A DNA stretch of 64,000 nt from Metasolibacillus fluoroglycofenilyticus (GCF_003049645.1 NZ_PYWK01000001.1:1581487-1645486), one strand, 5' to 3'; numbered from the stretch's first letter, positions 1-8,633 are shown. Notes: generated by a model from the letters alone, not told the origin. A program made the numbers and translations.

Positions 1-621
1 AAATTAGTTGAAGCAGAGGAATATAAGCCAGAGCATGAGGAGCAATTAATGATGGAAAAAAGAAGAGAACAGCGAATAGACGATGGCTTAGAGCTTTCTT
101 ATCGGCAATTGCAACAATTATTGCATTCTAGAAAAGTGAAAGAAACGAACATTACGGAAACGAGGCATTTAGAAAGTAGGGTAGCTGGCCCAAGACATTT
201 TAACGAGCATTATTTCCAATCGGTTTACACATATCCAAGCCATGTGCATAATGGCTTATATCGCAATGCGCATAAGCCCATTGTTTTAAGAGATATAGAT
301 TCCATACAAAAAAATGAACATGTGCCACAACAACAAACGGTACCCCCAAAGATAAGACATGAAATAATAGAAAATGCTGAGATACCACAGGTGGAAATGC
401 AACAAACTATGAATGAGGAAACAGTCTCTTTTGAGGAGTTAGAGGTGCGACAGGAAAGTCCCCAAATGGAAATACTTGCTACTGAAAACGAGGATTTAAA
501 GGAGGAGCCACTGGACTTTATAACGTCCACTGTAGCACTTGAATCAATAAATGAGGAAACAACGTATGGGCAGAAAAAGGAAAAGTATACCTCATGGTGG
601 AATTTTTTTAGGAAAAAATGA
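1..621 (+). CDS. Hypothetical acidic protein, probably 5'-truncated by window edge
   Basis: The frame is open from the first base of the window, so the gene probably begins upstream. An internal ATG at 49, with GAGGAG six bases before it, is an alternative start giving 190 residues. The visible protein is hydrophilic and rich in Glu and Gln, begins with a basic/acidic helix-like stretch, has no membrane segment, and ends in a compact aromatic-basic tail (SWWNFFRKK). I recognise no family. The next gene encodes an exosporium-type domain, so a spore-surface or spore-coat role is possible, but that rests only on the neighbour. Confidence 0.6.
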   Translation, partial: KLVEAEEYKPEHEEQLMMEKRREQRIDDGLELSYRQLQQLLHSRKVKETNITETRHLESRVAGPRHFNEHYFQSVYTYPSHVHNGLYRNAHKPIVLRDIDSIQKNEHVPQQQTVPPKIRHEIIENAEIPQVEMQQTMNEETVSFEELEVRQESPQMEILATENEDLKEEPLDFITSTVALESINEETTYGQKKEKYTSWWNFFRKK

Positions 622-723
622 TTGAAATAAAGCACTCCAAGCAAAACATCAAAAGTAGCGTAGTTGTTAGCCCTTCACTCCTTTCTCTCTATGAATAGGA
701 TAAAGACGAAAGGAGGTGGAACA

Positions 724-1377
724 ATGACAAATAAATATTTTAAGTTTCATAGAGACTGTGGTTGTTCATCAGGCTCAAACAATTGCACATCAAGCGGACC
801 ATTTCAAGCAATCGATGCAGCTTGTGTTGTAACACCACCGAATAATGGTGTTACAGGTGGCTCAATTATTCCATTTTCTTCTGGTACAGTACCAGCAGTG
901 TTAACAACAATTGGAGGCGGTTTAGTTGGCACAGGGAGCTTGATTGGCTTTGGTACGTCTGTGCCTAGTATTTCCTTGGCTGGTGGTTTAATTGAATTGC
1001 CGCTTGGTTCGGCTGCTGTCCCGTTAACGGAAGCTTTTTCTATGCCACGCGCAGGTAGATTAACAGCGATTTCAGCATCCTTTACAGCAACGGTCGGTGT
1101 TGCACTTGGTAGCTACACAGTCAACGCACAAATTTACCGAGCAGCTGCTGGCACTACAGCATTCACGCCATTAGCTGGTGCAACAGTTGATTTAAGCCCA
1201 GCAATCGTTAACCCTATAACGCTGGCACAAACAGTACAAGGTACAGCAACATTACCATCTATTCCAGTAGCAGCAGGTGATTTACTCATTATGGTATTCT
1301 CTGTGACGGGCTCAGGTGCATTATTAGAGGCTGCAACGATTACAGGTACAGCAAGTGCAGGCCTGAATATCGCATAA
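724..1377 (+). CDS. BclB C-terminal-domain (exosporium-type) protein
   Basis: A 217-residue protein starting at the ATG eight bases past an AAAGGAGGTGG site; a longer reading from 664 would include that site and is rejected. The N-terminus is Cys-rich (residues about 11-22). From about residue 50 to the end it is a Gly/Ala/Thr/Val-rich beta protein with FGTSVPSISL, FSMPRAGRLTAISASF and a SAGLNIA end, which matches the C-terminal domain of exosporium glycoprotein BclB. Family proteins usually carry a collagen-like Gly-X-Y region before this domain; here it is absent and a short Cys-rich head replaces it. Likely a spore-surface protein. Confidence 0.8.
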   Translation: MTNKYFKFHRDCGCSSGSNNCTSSGPFQAIDAACVVTPPNNGVTGGSIIPFSSGTVPAVLTTIGGGLVGTGSLIGFGTSVPSISLAGGLIELPLGSAAVPLTEAFSMPRAGRLTAISASFTATVGVALGSYTVNAQIYRAAAGTTAFTPLAGATVDLSPAIVNPITLAQTVQGTATLPSIPVAAGDLLIMVFSVTGSGALLEAATITGTASAGLNIA

Positions 1378-1454
1378 TGAATAGACGCATGGGCAAATGA
1401 CGTATATTTTTATGCTATACAGCTGATAATGTATGATAAAGTTAAACTTCAACA

Positions 1455-1497
1455 GGCTGTCGGGAAAGTAGGCTAGCACCTACATTTCCCAACAGTC
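1455..1497 (+). terminator. Hairpin after the BclB-domain gene
   Basis: Arms GGCTGTCGGGAAAGTAGG and CCTACATTTCCCAACAGTC pair almost completely round a six-base loop, about 80 bases past the stop codon. The T-run that follows is weak, so it may be a terminator or an mRNA-end structure. A close relative is at 39465-39504. Confidence 0.55.
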
Positions 1498-1569
1498 ATT
1501 TATGTTTTTCCATATTGCTGTGTTGATTTTTTCAGTATATGCTTAGTACAGGATTGAAGGAGTGATGAA

Positions 1570-2040
1570 ATGATTTCATTAATAGTAGCACATGATAAAA
1601 ATCGAGTAATAGGCTATGAAAATCAGATGCCATGGCATTTACCTGGGGAATTAAAGTATTTCAAGGAAATGACGATGGGGAAGCCGATTATTATGGGGCG
1701 TAAAACATTTGAATCAATTGGAAGGGCTTTACCGGGAAGGCGAAATATTATCATTACACGCAATGCATCATATAAAGCAGATAATATCGAAGTAGTGACG
1801 AGCTTAGACGAAGCGCTGCAGTTAGTGAAGGACGAGCCTGAAATTATGATTATTGGTGGAGAACAAATTTTCAAGCTAGCATTAGAAGTGGCAGACCGAT
1901 TATATATTACAGAAATCGACTATGCTTTCGCTGGAGATACATATTTTCCTGCATATGAAGATTGGAAGCTAATAAGCAAAAGAGAGCCTGTCCAAGCTAA
2001 AGAGGGCTTTTATTTTACTTATTGTATTTTTGAAAAATAA
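1570..2040 (+). CDS. dfrA: Dihydrofolate reductase
   Basis: Reduces dihydrofolate to tetrahydrofolate with NADPH, in the cytosol. The 156 residues are full length for the family. Seen directly: N-terminal ISLIVAHDKNRVIG, the substrate loop MPWHLPGELKYFK with the acidic active-site residue at Glu27, the NADPH motif GRKTFESIG, and the IIGGEQIF segment at about 94-101. AAGGAG precedes the ATG at suitable spacing. In many Bacillales dfrA follows thyA; here it stands alone between the BclB-domain gene and a strong terminator, so it looks monocistronic. Confidence 0.97.
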   Translation: MISLIVAHDKNRVIGYENQMPWHLPGELKYFKEMTMGKPIIMGRKTFESIGRALPGRRNIIITRNASYKADNIEVVTSLDEALQLVKDEPEIMIIGGEQIFKLALEVADRLYITEIDYAFAGDTYFPAYEDWKLISKREPVQAKEGFYFTYCIFEK

Positions 2041-2049
2041 AATTGGAGA

Positions 2050-2100
2050 AGCGTTCAAAAGCAGGGGAAGCACTGCCTTTGAACGCTTTATTTGTTTTTT
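2050..2100 (+). terminator. Rho-independent terminator of dfrA
   Basis: AGCGTTCAAA and TTTGAACGCT form the stem, extended inwards by GCAG/CTGC, followed by a T-rich run. It starts ten bases after the dfrA stop. Confidence 0.88.
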
Positions 2101-2375
2101 ATTAAAATAATAATCGTTCAAAAGGAATGTAAGCTGTTTTAAAAGATTGTAAACGGTGAAATTAGCGATTTTCCTTTGAATTTGAGATGAAATAAGTAAA
2201 GTTCTAAAAAAAGGAATGTATCTTTTAAACAGCTCTTTTTACATATCAATAGTGCGCCTAACATGTGATTTGCCATAATTTCTTCACGATTATTACTAAT
2301 TCCTTGAACAATTTGTGAAAATGAAAAAAAGGACTTTTCTTTTTCGAAAAAAGGTGTAGAATAATAATTAAGAAG

Positions 2376-2416
2376 TTGTTATAAAACAGTTTTGTATATA
2401 ATGAAACTGTTATAAT
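2376..2416 (+). promoter_or_regulatory. Candidate promoter with palindrome before the 40-aa gene
   Basis: An inverted repeat, AACAGTTT (2385-2392) and AAACTGTT (2404-2411), overlaps possible -10 boxes TATAAT at 2397-2402 and 2411-2416. The palindrome could be an operator. Between the dfrA terminator and this point (2101-2375) I see only AT-rich sequence. Confidence 0.4.
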
Positions 2417-2445
2417 ACTAAATGAACTGAATGGAGGGTTTTAAT

Positions 2446-2568
2446 ATGTGGGTAATTACAGTATTTGAGCAACAGGACGTTCGTATTTTTGAGTACACAA
2501 GCAAAGATGAGGCAACAGAAGCATTACAGAAATTTAACAAAAATGCAGTATTGTCGTATACAAAATAA
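2446..2568 (+). CDS. Small hypothetical protein (40 aa)
   Basis: ATG at 2446 is preceded by GGAGGG at good spacing, and the frame runs 40 codons (begins MWVITVFEQQ, ends NAVLSYTK). Alternating hydrophobic/charged residues suggest a small beta-alpha fold rather than a membrane peptide. It has its own palindromic promoter upstream and a terminator downstream, which supports a real monocistronic gene. I do not recognise the family. Confidence 0.65.
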   Translation: MWVITVFEQQDVRIFEYTSKDEATEALQKFNKNAVLSYTK

Positions 2569-2602
2569 AACAGTAGTCACTTTAAAATTTTCAAAAGGAG
2601 TA

Positions 2603-2650
2603 GGGGAAAGCAAGCGTTTAATTGCTTTCCTGTTACTTCTTTTTTTATTT
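2603..2650 (+). terminator. Terminator after the 40-aa gene
   Basis: GGAAAGCAA (2605-2613) pairs with TTGCTTTCC (2622-2630), followed by a T-rich tract. Confidence 0.8.
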
Positions 2651-2667
2651 GCTTTTTTTACAATATG

Positions 2668-2691
2668 AGTGTACTATTTACCTATTACACT
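2668..2691 (+). promoter_or_regulatory. Candidate YtrA-type operator
   Basis: AGTGTA and TACACT form a perfect inverted repeat separated by 12 bases, 20 bases before the first gene of the ABC cluster. As I recall, YtrA-class GntR repressors use an AGTGTA...TACACT operator. The cluster encodes such a regulator, so autoregulation is likely (inference). Confidence 0.6.
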
Positions 2692-2710
2692 ATGACGCGA
2701 GGTGATATAA

Positions 2711-3487
2711 ATGAAAAGCTTCATCGCATTACTGCAAAAAGAGTGGCTAGTTGTGCGCGGAAACATCCTTTTTTTATTCGTTATTGGGCTACTGTTAATT
2801 TTTGGCGTACCGTATATTATTAATAAAAATGCAGAGACGTCTATTACAATAGGCGAACTAGTGATGATTTTTCTTGTGTTTTCAGTTTTATTAGGGACGA
2901 TTGCTTCGCCCGTTCAATTTGTAACGAGCTTACGCACAGATGTTAATCGCAAGGAGATATGGTTACATTCTCCCCAATCAATTTATAAGCTAGTAGGCGC
3001 AAAAGCGTTATTTAGTATTTGTCTGTTTATTGTTTTTACATTTGTTGTTTTATGCAGCGCATTTATTATTATTTCAACACAATTGGAGTGGACATTGCTC
3101 AAAGCGTTGATTGCAAGCATCGTGATGACAATAGGCTTAACATGCTTACAGCTTTTAATTTTGACATACACGCAAGTTTTTTACACTTTCTATTTGCAGC
3201 TCAAGCGTTATATTGGCAAATTCTCCATGGCAGTGACAGTTCCTCTGGCTATTTTTGTAGGCTTTCTGTTAACAAAAATAGAAAATAGCACATTGTATCG
3301 TGCAATATTGCAGAAGGGCTATATATCTTTAGAGTCGCTTGAAAATTATTTACAGCCATCTAATCAATCTGTTTTCTTTTATGTTGGGTCCATTTATATA
3401 GTCCAAATATTGTTTTATGCATGCTGTGTCATCATTTTGTTTATATTGAGCTCGAAATGGCTTGAAAAGGTGGTATCGCAATCATGA
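2711..3487 (+). CDS. ABC-2-type membrane permease, first gene of ytr-like cluster
   Basis: A 258-residue integral membrane protein with about six hydrophobic segments, the first near residues 17-36 and the last near 225-248. The N-terminal cytoplasmic IALLQKEWLVVRGN stretch is typical of ABC-2 permeases. It overlaps the next gene (GntR regulator) by four bases (ATGA), so the two are translationally coupled. Probably the membrane partner of the ATPase at 3842; the substrate cannot be read from the sequence. Related B. subtilis ytr genes respond to cell-wall antibiotics, so an envelope-stress role is a reasonable guess. Confidence 0.75.
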   Translation: MKSFIALLQKEWLVVRGNILFLFVIGLLLIFGVPYIINKNAETSITIGELVMIFLVFSVLLGTIASPVQFVTSLRTDVNRKEIWLHSPQSIYKLVGAKALFSICLFIVFTFVVLCSAFIIISTQLEWTLLKALIASIVMTIGLTCLQLLILTYTQVFYTFYLQLKRYIGKFSMAVTVPLAIFVGFLLTKIENSTLYRAILQKGYISLESLENYLQPSNQSVFFYVGSIYIVQILFYACCVIILFILSSKWLEKVVSQS

Positions 3488-3837
3488 CTGATTTTACGCG
3501 AGATAAACCAATTTATAGTCAGTTAGTTGATAGAATTTGTGGCGATATTATTAAAGAACATTTACGTTTAGGTGATAAGCTACCGTCTGTGCGCGAATAT
3601 GCGGTGCAAAGTGGCGTCAATGTCAATACAGTACAACGTGTTTATAAGGAGTTGGAATTGATGCAATTAACGGAAACAAAAAGAGGGCAAGGAACTTTTA
3701 TTACGTCAAATGAACAGCGGCTACTTGAGCTGCGAGATAGCATGAAGGAGCAGCTTGCTGAGAGCTTTTTAGCGTCGATTGCATCGTTCGGTTTTTCGAA
3801 AGAGGAGATGCTACAACTGTTACAACGAAAGGGATGA
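3484..3837 (+). CDS. GntR-family transcriptional repressor, YtrA subfamily
   Basis: A 117-residue regulator with an N-terminal winged helix-turn-helix (residues about 10-75: PIYSQLVDRICGDIIKEHL, LPSVREYAVQSGVNVNTVQR, GQGTFIT) and only a short helical tail of about 40 residues, the YtrA arrangement without a large ligand domain. It lies inside the ABC-transporter cluster it probably controls. The inverted repeat at 2668-2691 is the candidate binding site. Confidence 0.88.
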   Translation: MTDFTRDKPIYSQLVDRICGDIIKEHLRLGDKLPSVREYAVQSGVNVNTVQRVYKELELMQLTETKRGQGTFITSNEQRLLELRDSMKEQLAESFLASIASFGFSKEEMLQLLQRKG

Positions 3838-3841
3838 GAAT

Positions 3842-4543
3842 ATGCTACAGCTTTCAAATATTAGTTTTTCCTATATGAAAAAACCTGTTTTACAAAATAT
3901 TTCATGCCAATTCGAGCTTGGTAAAATAGTAGGTGTTGTCGGTGGAAATGGTGCGGGAAAATCCACATTATTAAAGCTAATAACAGGTATTTTGCGACCG
4001 GTGCAAGGGGAAATTAAGCTAAATGGCCAATGTGTTACAAGAACAAGTGCCGATAAAATAGCTTTTCTGCCAGATATGGATTTATTTTATGATTTTTATA
4101 CTGTAGAACAATTATTTCACTTTTATCAAACACAGTTTACAGATTTTTCTTATGAAAAGGCCTCAATAATTGGTGAGTTTTTGGAAATTGAACGTGGTCG
4201 CAAGCTGCGTCAATTATCAAAGGGGCAGCGCGGTCGCGTGAAAATGGCGGCTACTCTAGGGCGTGAAGTACCACTTTATGTGATGGATGAGCCTTTTGCT
4301 GGATTAGACCCAATGGTGAAGGATTCTTTAATTAAAGGACTAATTCAATTTACAGATATGGAAACACAAACTATTATTTTATCAACACATGAATTATACG
4401 AGGTAGAACCTGTTTTAGATGAGGTATTGCTACTGCGTGATGGGCGTATTGCTGCACATGAGCAGCTAGAAGTTATTCGAGATGAGCATAATCAAGATGC
4501 AGTGCAGTGGATGAAAGCATTACATGCGGAGAGGATGGGGTAA
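3842..4543 (+). CDS. ABC transporter ATP-binding protein
   Basis: A 233-residue nucleotide-binding subunit. Walker A is GGNGAGKST (about residues 37-45), the signature is a variant LSKGQRGR, and Walker B is LYVMDEPFAGLDP. The ATG at 3842 is chosen over an upstream in-frame start that would run inside the regulator gene; it lies five bases past the regulator's stop. Likely pairs with the permease at 2711. A drug, peptide or lipid export role is possible but the substrate is unknown. Confidence 0.88.
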   Translation: MLQLSNISFSYMKKPVLQNISCQFELGKIVGVVGGNGAGKSTLLKLITGILRPVQGEIKLNGQCVTRTSADKIAFLPDMDLFYDFYTVEQLFHFYQTQFTDFSYEKASIIGEFLEIERGRKLRQLSKGQRGRVKMAATLGREVPLYVMDEPFAGLDPMVKDSLIKGLIQFTDMETQTIILSTHELYEVEPVLDEVLLLRDGRIAAHEQLEVIRDEHNQDAVQWMKALHAERMG

Positions 4544-4544
4544 T

Positions 4545-5468
4545 ATGGCACAACAGCCAATTGTACAATTGCGCAATTTAACGAAAATAATTCGTGGGAA
4601 AAAGCTTATTGATAGTCTTAATTTAGATTTATATGCGGGGCAAATTACTGGATTTTTAGGACCGAATGGCGCGGGGAAAACGACAACAATTCGTATGATG
4701 ACAGGCTTAATGCACCCGACAGAGGGAGAGGTGCTAATTGAGGGACAATCGCTAAAAGAGCATTATGAAGAAGCGATTAGTAAAATTGGCGTAATCGTTG
4801 AAAATCCTGAAATGTATAAATATATGTCAGGCTATAAAAATTTATTGCATTTTGCGCGTATGCATCAGCATGTTAATAAAGAACGTATTGATGAGGTAGT
4901 GCATCAAGTTGGGCTAGAGAAGCGTATTCATGAAAAAGTTTCAACTTATTCCTTAGGGATGCGTCAGCGCTTAGGCTTAGCTCAAGCGTTATTACATCGT
5001 CCAAAGTTTTTAATATTAGATGAGCCTACGAATGGTTTAGACCCTGCTGGCATTCGAGAATTCCGCACATATTTGCGTAAAATTGCTGCGGAGGATGGCG
5101 TTTCTGTTTTTGTATCGAGCCATTTACTTTCTGAAATGGAGCTGATGTGTGACCGCATTGCCATTATCCAAAATGGCCAGCTTATTGATATTCGAGAGGT
5201 GCATGATGAGGCTGAAACAATTTATTATGTTGAGGCTGAGCCTTTAGCGAAAGTACAGGAAGTGATAGAGAAGCTACAAATTGAATTTATGACAAAGGCG
5301 AAAGGCTTGGAGCTTCATATACAAAAAGAGCAAGTACCGCAACTTATAAGTCAGCTTGTGGCACAGCAAGTAAATATTTTTGTTGTTCAGCCACAGCAAA
5401 AAACATTAGAAGAACAGTTTTTAGAGATGACAGGAGGCGGACAAATTGCTGAAACTCATACAAAATGA
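4545..5468 (+). CDS. ABC transporter ATP-binding protein (BcrA/NatA-like)
   Basis: A 307-residue ATPase with Walker A GPNGAGKTT, signature YSLGMRQRLGLAQAL, Walker B FLILDEPTNGLDP and H-loop SSHLLSEME. A C-terminal extension of about 80 residues after the ATPase core is typical of the BcrA-like class that pairs with separate permeases. The ATG follows GGATGGGG and starts one base after the preceding stop. Its 3' end overlaps the TTG-initiated permease gene by 23 bases, so the two are probably one functional pair. Confidence 0.88.
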   Translation: MAQQPIVQLRNLTKIIRGKKLIDSLNLDLYAGQITGFLGPNGAGKTTTIRMMTGLMHPTEGEVLIEGQSLKEHYEEAISKIGVIVENPEMYKYMSGYKNLLHFARMHQHVNKERIDEVVHQVGLEKRIHEKVSTYSLGMRQRLGLAQALLHRPKFLILDEPTNGLDPAGIREFRTYLRKIAAEDGVSVFVSSHLLSEMELMCDRIAIIQNGQLIDIREVHDEAETIYYVEAEPLAKVQEVIEKLQIEFMTKAKGLELHIQKEQVPQLISQLVAQQVNIFVVQPQQKTLEEQFLEMTGGGQIAETHTK

Positions 5469-6375
5469 ATGGATGAAATTATGGCATCAAAAAGCCACAT
5501 GGACAATGCTTGGCATTTTAGTAGCAGTTATTGTTGGGGCTGGTGCTTTAAATAAATATTATGAGGAGCCAGACACACGTGATTGGCATGCGGTGGAAAA
5601 AGAGAATATTGAAACATCAAAGCAAATACTCGCAGAAGAAGACAATGCAGCAAATACTTACTGGCAGGATGCAATAGCTATTTCTGAATACCGGTTAGCT
5701 CATGATATTGCACCGCCGACAGGTATGACGGTGGCCAGCTTTATGGATTTTGGCGTGCAACTCATATCTATTGTGACATTGTTTACTGTAATCGTAGGAG
5801 CGAGTATCGTGTCGAGTGAATTTTCAACAGGTACCATTAAAATGCTATTAACTCGCCCTGTTACACGTGCCAAAATTTTAACTTCAAAACTTATCGCAAC
5901 ATTCGTTTATGGGCTTTTTATGCTTGCTGTTAATTTTGCTTTAGCTTGGATTGTTGCCCTTATTTTATATAGCGGAAATACAGGTACTGTACTAGAAGTT
6001 GTTAACGGTCAAGTACAGGAGGTAGATGTTTGGAAAAACATAATTGAACTTTCGACTTTATCGGCAGGCAATTTTATCATGTCCATACTTTTTGCCTTTT
6101 TAATTGGCTCTGTGTTTAGGTCAAGTGCTTTAGCAATTGGTCTGACAATGTTCTTAACCTTTATGGGTGGGGCAATTATAATGGTTATTAGCAGATATTC
6201 ATTTACAAAATATGTTTGGCTTGCACATACAGATTTAACTCAATATTATGGTGAAGGCCAGCATATGATAGCAGGTGTAACAATGCCATTTTCTCTGGCG
6301 GTGTTAGCGATATACGCAATTATTTTCCTTGTGATTAGCTATTGGTCCTTTACAAAGCGTGATGTCACAGCTTAA
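5446..6375 (+). CDS. ABC-2-type permease partner
   Basis: A 309-residue membrane protein starting at a TTG with AGGAGGCGG immediately upstream, inside the end of the ATPase gene. It begins MLKLIQNEWMKLWHQKATW, then a first membrane segment (about 19-37), a large outside loop, and five further hydrophobic segments. SSEFSTGTIKMLLTRPVTR, before the third segment, is a hallmark of the ABC-2/YhaP-like group. Last gene of the ytr-like cluster. Confidence 0.85.
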   Translation: MLKLIQNEWMKLWHQKATWTMLGILVAVIVGAGALNKYYEEPDTRDWHAVEKENIETSKQILAEEDNAANTYWQDAIAISEYRLAHDIAPPTGMTVASFMDFGVQLISIVTLFTVIVGASIVSSEFSTGTIKMLLTRPVTRAKILTSKLIATFVYGLFMLAVNFALAWIVALILYSGNTGTVLEVVNGQVQEVDVWKNIIELSTLSAGNFIMSILFAFLIGSVFRSSALAIGLTMFLTFMGGAIIMVISRYSFTKYVWLAHTDLTQYYGEGQHMIAGVTMPFSLAVLAIYAIIFLVISYWSFTKRDVTA

Positions 6376-6552
6376 GTAAAGAGACGGTTACAGACATCTA
6401 TTATCAGTTTGTCGAGTTTTGCTGTTGAGCAAAAAAATTGTCATAGGTCTGCATCATCAAGTAAGCTAATTTATAATAATAATTTGTTTGAAATATGCTA
6501 TTTTCGGATACATTATTATCATTATAGAAGCAATCAAGATGGAGGCAAATTT

Positions 6553-7086
6553 ATGAACATTGTAGCAATTGTAGGAAGTTTACGTGCAGCATCATACAAT
6601 ATGATGTTAGCAAAATTTATTCAAAATCGTTATGCAGAAAAAGTAACGGTTGATATTTTAACATTACATGATATTCCAATGTATAACCAAGATGATGAGA
6701 ACAATCCAACGCAAGCAGTTGTTGATTTTAAAGCGAAAGTGAAGGCTGCTGATGCAGTGCTTTGGCTTACGCCAGAATATAATTCGTCTATCCCGGGGGT
6801 TTTAGGGAATGCGATTGATTGGCTATCACGAGTTGATAAAGTGATGATTGGCAAGCCGTCATTTATTATGGGAGCATCAATGGGCAATTTAGGAACAGTA
6901 AAGGCACAAATGCATTTACGTGATATTTTATTTGCCTCAGGCTTAGGTTCACCTGTATTACAGGGAAATGAAGTGTATATTGGTGCAGCCCATACGAAAT
7001 TTGATGCAGCTGGTAATTTAACAGATGAAGCAACAATTCAATTTTTAGATAAAGTTGTGAATAATTTTATCGAGTGGGTACAGTAA
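6553..7086 (+). CDS. NAD(P)H-dependent FMN reductase
   Basis: A 177-residue flavodoxin-fold oxidoreductase of the NADPH-dependent FMN reductase family. IVAIVGSLRAASYN (residues 2-15) is the phosphate-binding loop and LTPEYNSSIPGVLGNAIDWLSR is the family's flavin-contacting motif. GATGGAGGC precedes the ATG at 6553; a longer frame from 6409 has no ribosome site. A second paralogue is at 58871, next to the riboflavin operon. Likely roles are quinone, azo or flavin reduction; the substrate cannot be read. Confidence 0.9.
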   Translation: MNIVAIVGSLRAASYNMMLAKFIQNRYAEKVTVDILTLHDIPMYNQDDENNPTQAVVDFKAKVKAADAVLWLTPEYNSSIPGVLGNAIDWLSRVDKVMIGKPSFIMGASMGNLGTVKAQMHLRDILFASGLGSPVLQGNEVYIGAAHTKFDAAGNLTDEATIQFLDKVVNNFIEWVQ

Positions 7087-7197
7087 AATAGAAAAAGGCT
7101 AACGGAAAAAAATTTTTAAAGTGTAGCTTTTATATTAAATATATACTTAAAATCTATTTGTAATATTGACGATGATTTATCATTAAACACTTTACAA

Positions 7198-7240
7198 AGA
7201 GGGTGTCCCCAAATGGTTTTTGGACGCCCTCTATTTTTTT
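7198..7240 (+). terminator. Terminator after the FMN reductase gene
   Basis: AGAGGGTGTCC and GGACGCCCTCT form the stem, followed by a run of seven T. The arm ends (GTCC.../...GGAC) resemble the dispersed repeat family. Confidence 0.82.
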
Positions 7241-7341
7241 ATGTTATATTTAGTAGAAAAGAACTAAAGGTGTTGTAAATGCACTCTTTGCTAACAAAGA
7301 TAAAAGAGTTTTTTCATCAAATAAATCATTACATAAAAAAT

Positions 7342-7549
7342 AGGTCTGTCCCAAAGCCGTGCATAGCCAGCATGTTGGACAGTAGCGATGATGTTTCACA
7401 AAATATTGATTTATATAAACAGAGAACGCCTTCTTTAAAAATGTGATAAACATTGGCTTAAGCAGTGTTATCCTTCAGTAAAAGGGAAGGGATGAAAACC
7501 TTTATTTCAATGCGGTGTCAAAACAAAATGGACTTTTCAGACAACCCCT
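7342..7549 (-). repeat. MITE-like dispersed repeat, copy A (inverted)
   Basis: About 207 bp, the reverse complement of the copies at 17706, 21296 and 53349. One end reads CTGTCCCAAAGCCGTGCATA, the other (opposite strand) GGGGTTGTCTGAAAAGTCC, giving imperfect terminal inverted repeats of type GGNTGTCYRAAAAG. An internal hairpin lies at AAGCCGTGCATAGCCAGC. No transposase is encoded. Confidence 0.75.
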
Positions 7550-7554
7550 GAAGA

Positions 7555-7653
7555 ATGCCAGATTTGCGCAATTATCGAAATGAGGTAAATAAGCGCATCA
7601 AAGTGTGTTATCAATGCGTTGAATACGCGGAGCGACGTGCCTATCGCAAGTAA
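7555..7653 (+). pseudogene. Gene remnant or very short ORF with CxxC
   Basis: A 32-codon frame begins at ATG 7555, five bases after the repeat ends, with no ribosome site and a stop just upstream. The residues look coding: basic, with VCYQCVEYAERR. It is probably the 3' end of a gene cut by the repeat. Family unknown. Confidence 0.3.
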
Positions 7654-7662
7654 TATACGTCT

Positions 7663-8235
7663 TTATCGCTTAAATATATATGTTTTTAATAGCGCGAGTC
7701 GCTCGCGCATTCTTGATTTCACTTCTACGGATGTTGGTGTTTTAGCTACAAGCACGTCCGCTTCTAACCCAATAATTTCCGCTAAAAATTTAGCGCGTTG
7801 CAAATGGTAGTCGTTAGATACAATCGTAATTGTTGTAATGTCCTCTGGTAATAGCTCCTTTGAAAAAAGTAAATTTTCATATGTAGAAGTGGAGTCTTCT
7901 TCAAGTAATATACGCTCTGCTGAGATACCGTGACTTATTAAATAGTCTGCCATTATAGACGCTTCTGTTGCGGGCTCATCATCTCCTTGACCGCCTGAAA
8001 CGATGACTTGTACATGTGGGTGTTTTTGTAAATAATCGTTTGCCGCTTCAAGTCGATATTGCAAGGATAAGGAAGGCTCACCAGTTGGTCGTACCTTTGC
8101 ACCTAAAATAATTAAAAAATCATTTGTGCCATTTGCTTTTGGGGAAGTACCTTTATTTATTTCGTTGTCAAGAAAGTAATAGCCCACGCCATAAAAAACA
8201 GCAATAGCTGCTGCGATGGAAAGCCATTTTTTCAT
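7663..8235 (-). CDS. YdcF/SanA-like DUF218 protein
   Basis: A 190-residue protein with an N-terminal signal-anchor (residues about 4-22) followed by the DUF218 domain. LIILGAKVRPTGEPSLSLQYRLEAA and VIVSGGQGDDEPATEASIMADYLI are the conserved blocks, and SNDYHLQRAKFLAE carries the conserved His. GAGGTGATT precedes the ATG. Family members act at the cell envelope (SanA in vancomycin barrier function, ElyC in lipid-carrier metabolism), but the reaction is not established. Stands alone, convergent with the repeat and remnant on the + strand. Confidence 0.82.
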   Translation of the reverse strand: MKKWLSIAAAIAVFYGVGYYFLDNEINKGTSPKANGTNDFLIILGAKVRPTGEPSLSLQYRLEAANDYLQKHPHVQVIVSGGQGDDEPATEASIMADYLISHGISAERILLEEDSTSTYENLLFSKELLPEDITTITIVSNDYHLQRAKFLAEIIGLEADVLVAKTPTSVEVKSRMRERLALLKTYIFKR

Positions 8236-8363
8236 ATAATCACCTCTTGCTATAATAGAACGAGTGGTAGGAGAAAAAGATTCAAATTATATCTCTTTAG
8301 CAAGAAAAATAGATTATCTATTGGAAAAATTCGCAACTAGTGCTACGATAATGAATGACAACA

Positions 8364-8449
8364 ATTTGCAGGGGGACGCTTTTGGCGTTGAGAAGGTTAA
8401 AACCTGACCCTTAGAACCTGTTCAGTTAACACTGGCGTAGGGAGCAAAG
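8364..8449 (+). ncRNA. TPP riboswitch aptamer
   Basis: The sequence shows GGGGGACGC, then GTTGAGAAGG (CUGAGA-type element), ACCCTTAGAACCTG and ACTGGCGTAGGGAGC, the conserved blocks of the THI element in the right order. It lies upstream of thiM-thiD-thiE and is followed by a terminator, so thiamine pyrophosphate probably causes premature termination. Confidence 0.93.
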
Positions 8450-8480
8450 TACACGGTAGTAATTTTTCCTTGTATTTGAC

Positions 8481-8507
8481 GCTCTCTATGTTTAGAGGGC
8501 TTTTTTT
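8481..8507 (+). terminator. Regulatory terminator of the TPP riboswitch
   Basis: GCTCTCTA and TAGAGGGC pair round a TGTT loop and are followed by seven T. The position, 32 bases past the aptamer and 127 bases before thiM, fits transcriptional attenuation. Confidence 0.85.
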
Positions 8508-8633
8508 GTCGACTATTATCGAATGCTAATTTTAGATTTCATTTTTCGGCTAGGTTTGAAAAAGAAATGAGCTTCAAATTAGTCGATAGAGCTTTCCGGA
8601 AAATAAAAAACTTGGAGAAAGAGGTTGCAAACG

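Noticed and set aside
225-644. Minus-strand frame of 139 residues opposite the first gene
   Set aside because: Shadow of the + strand gene with unlikely Ser/Cys/Phe-rich composition and no ribosome site.
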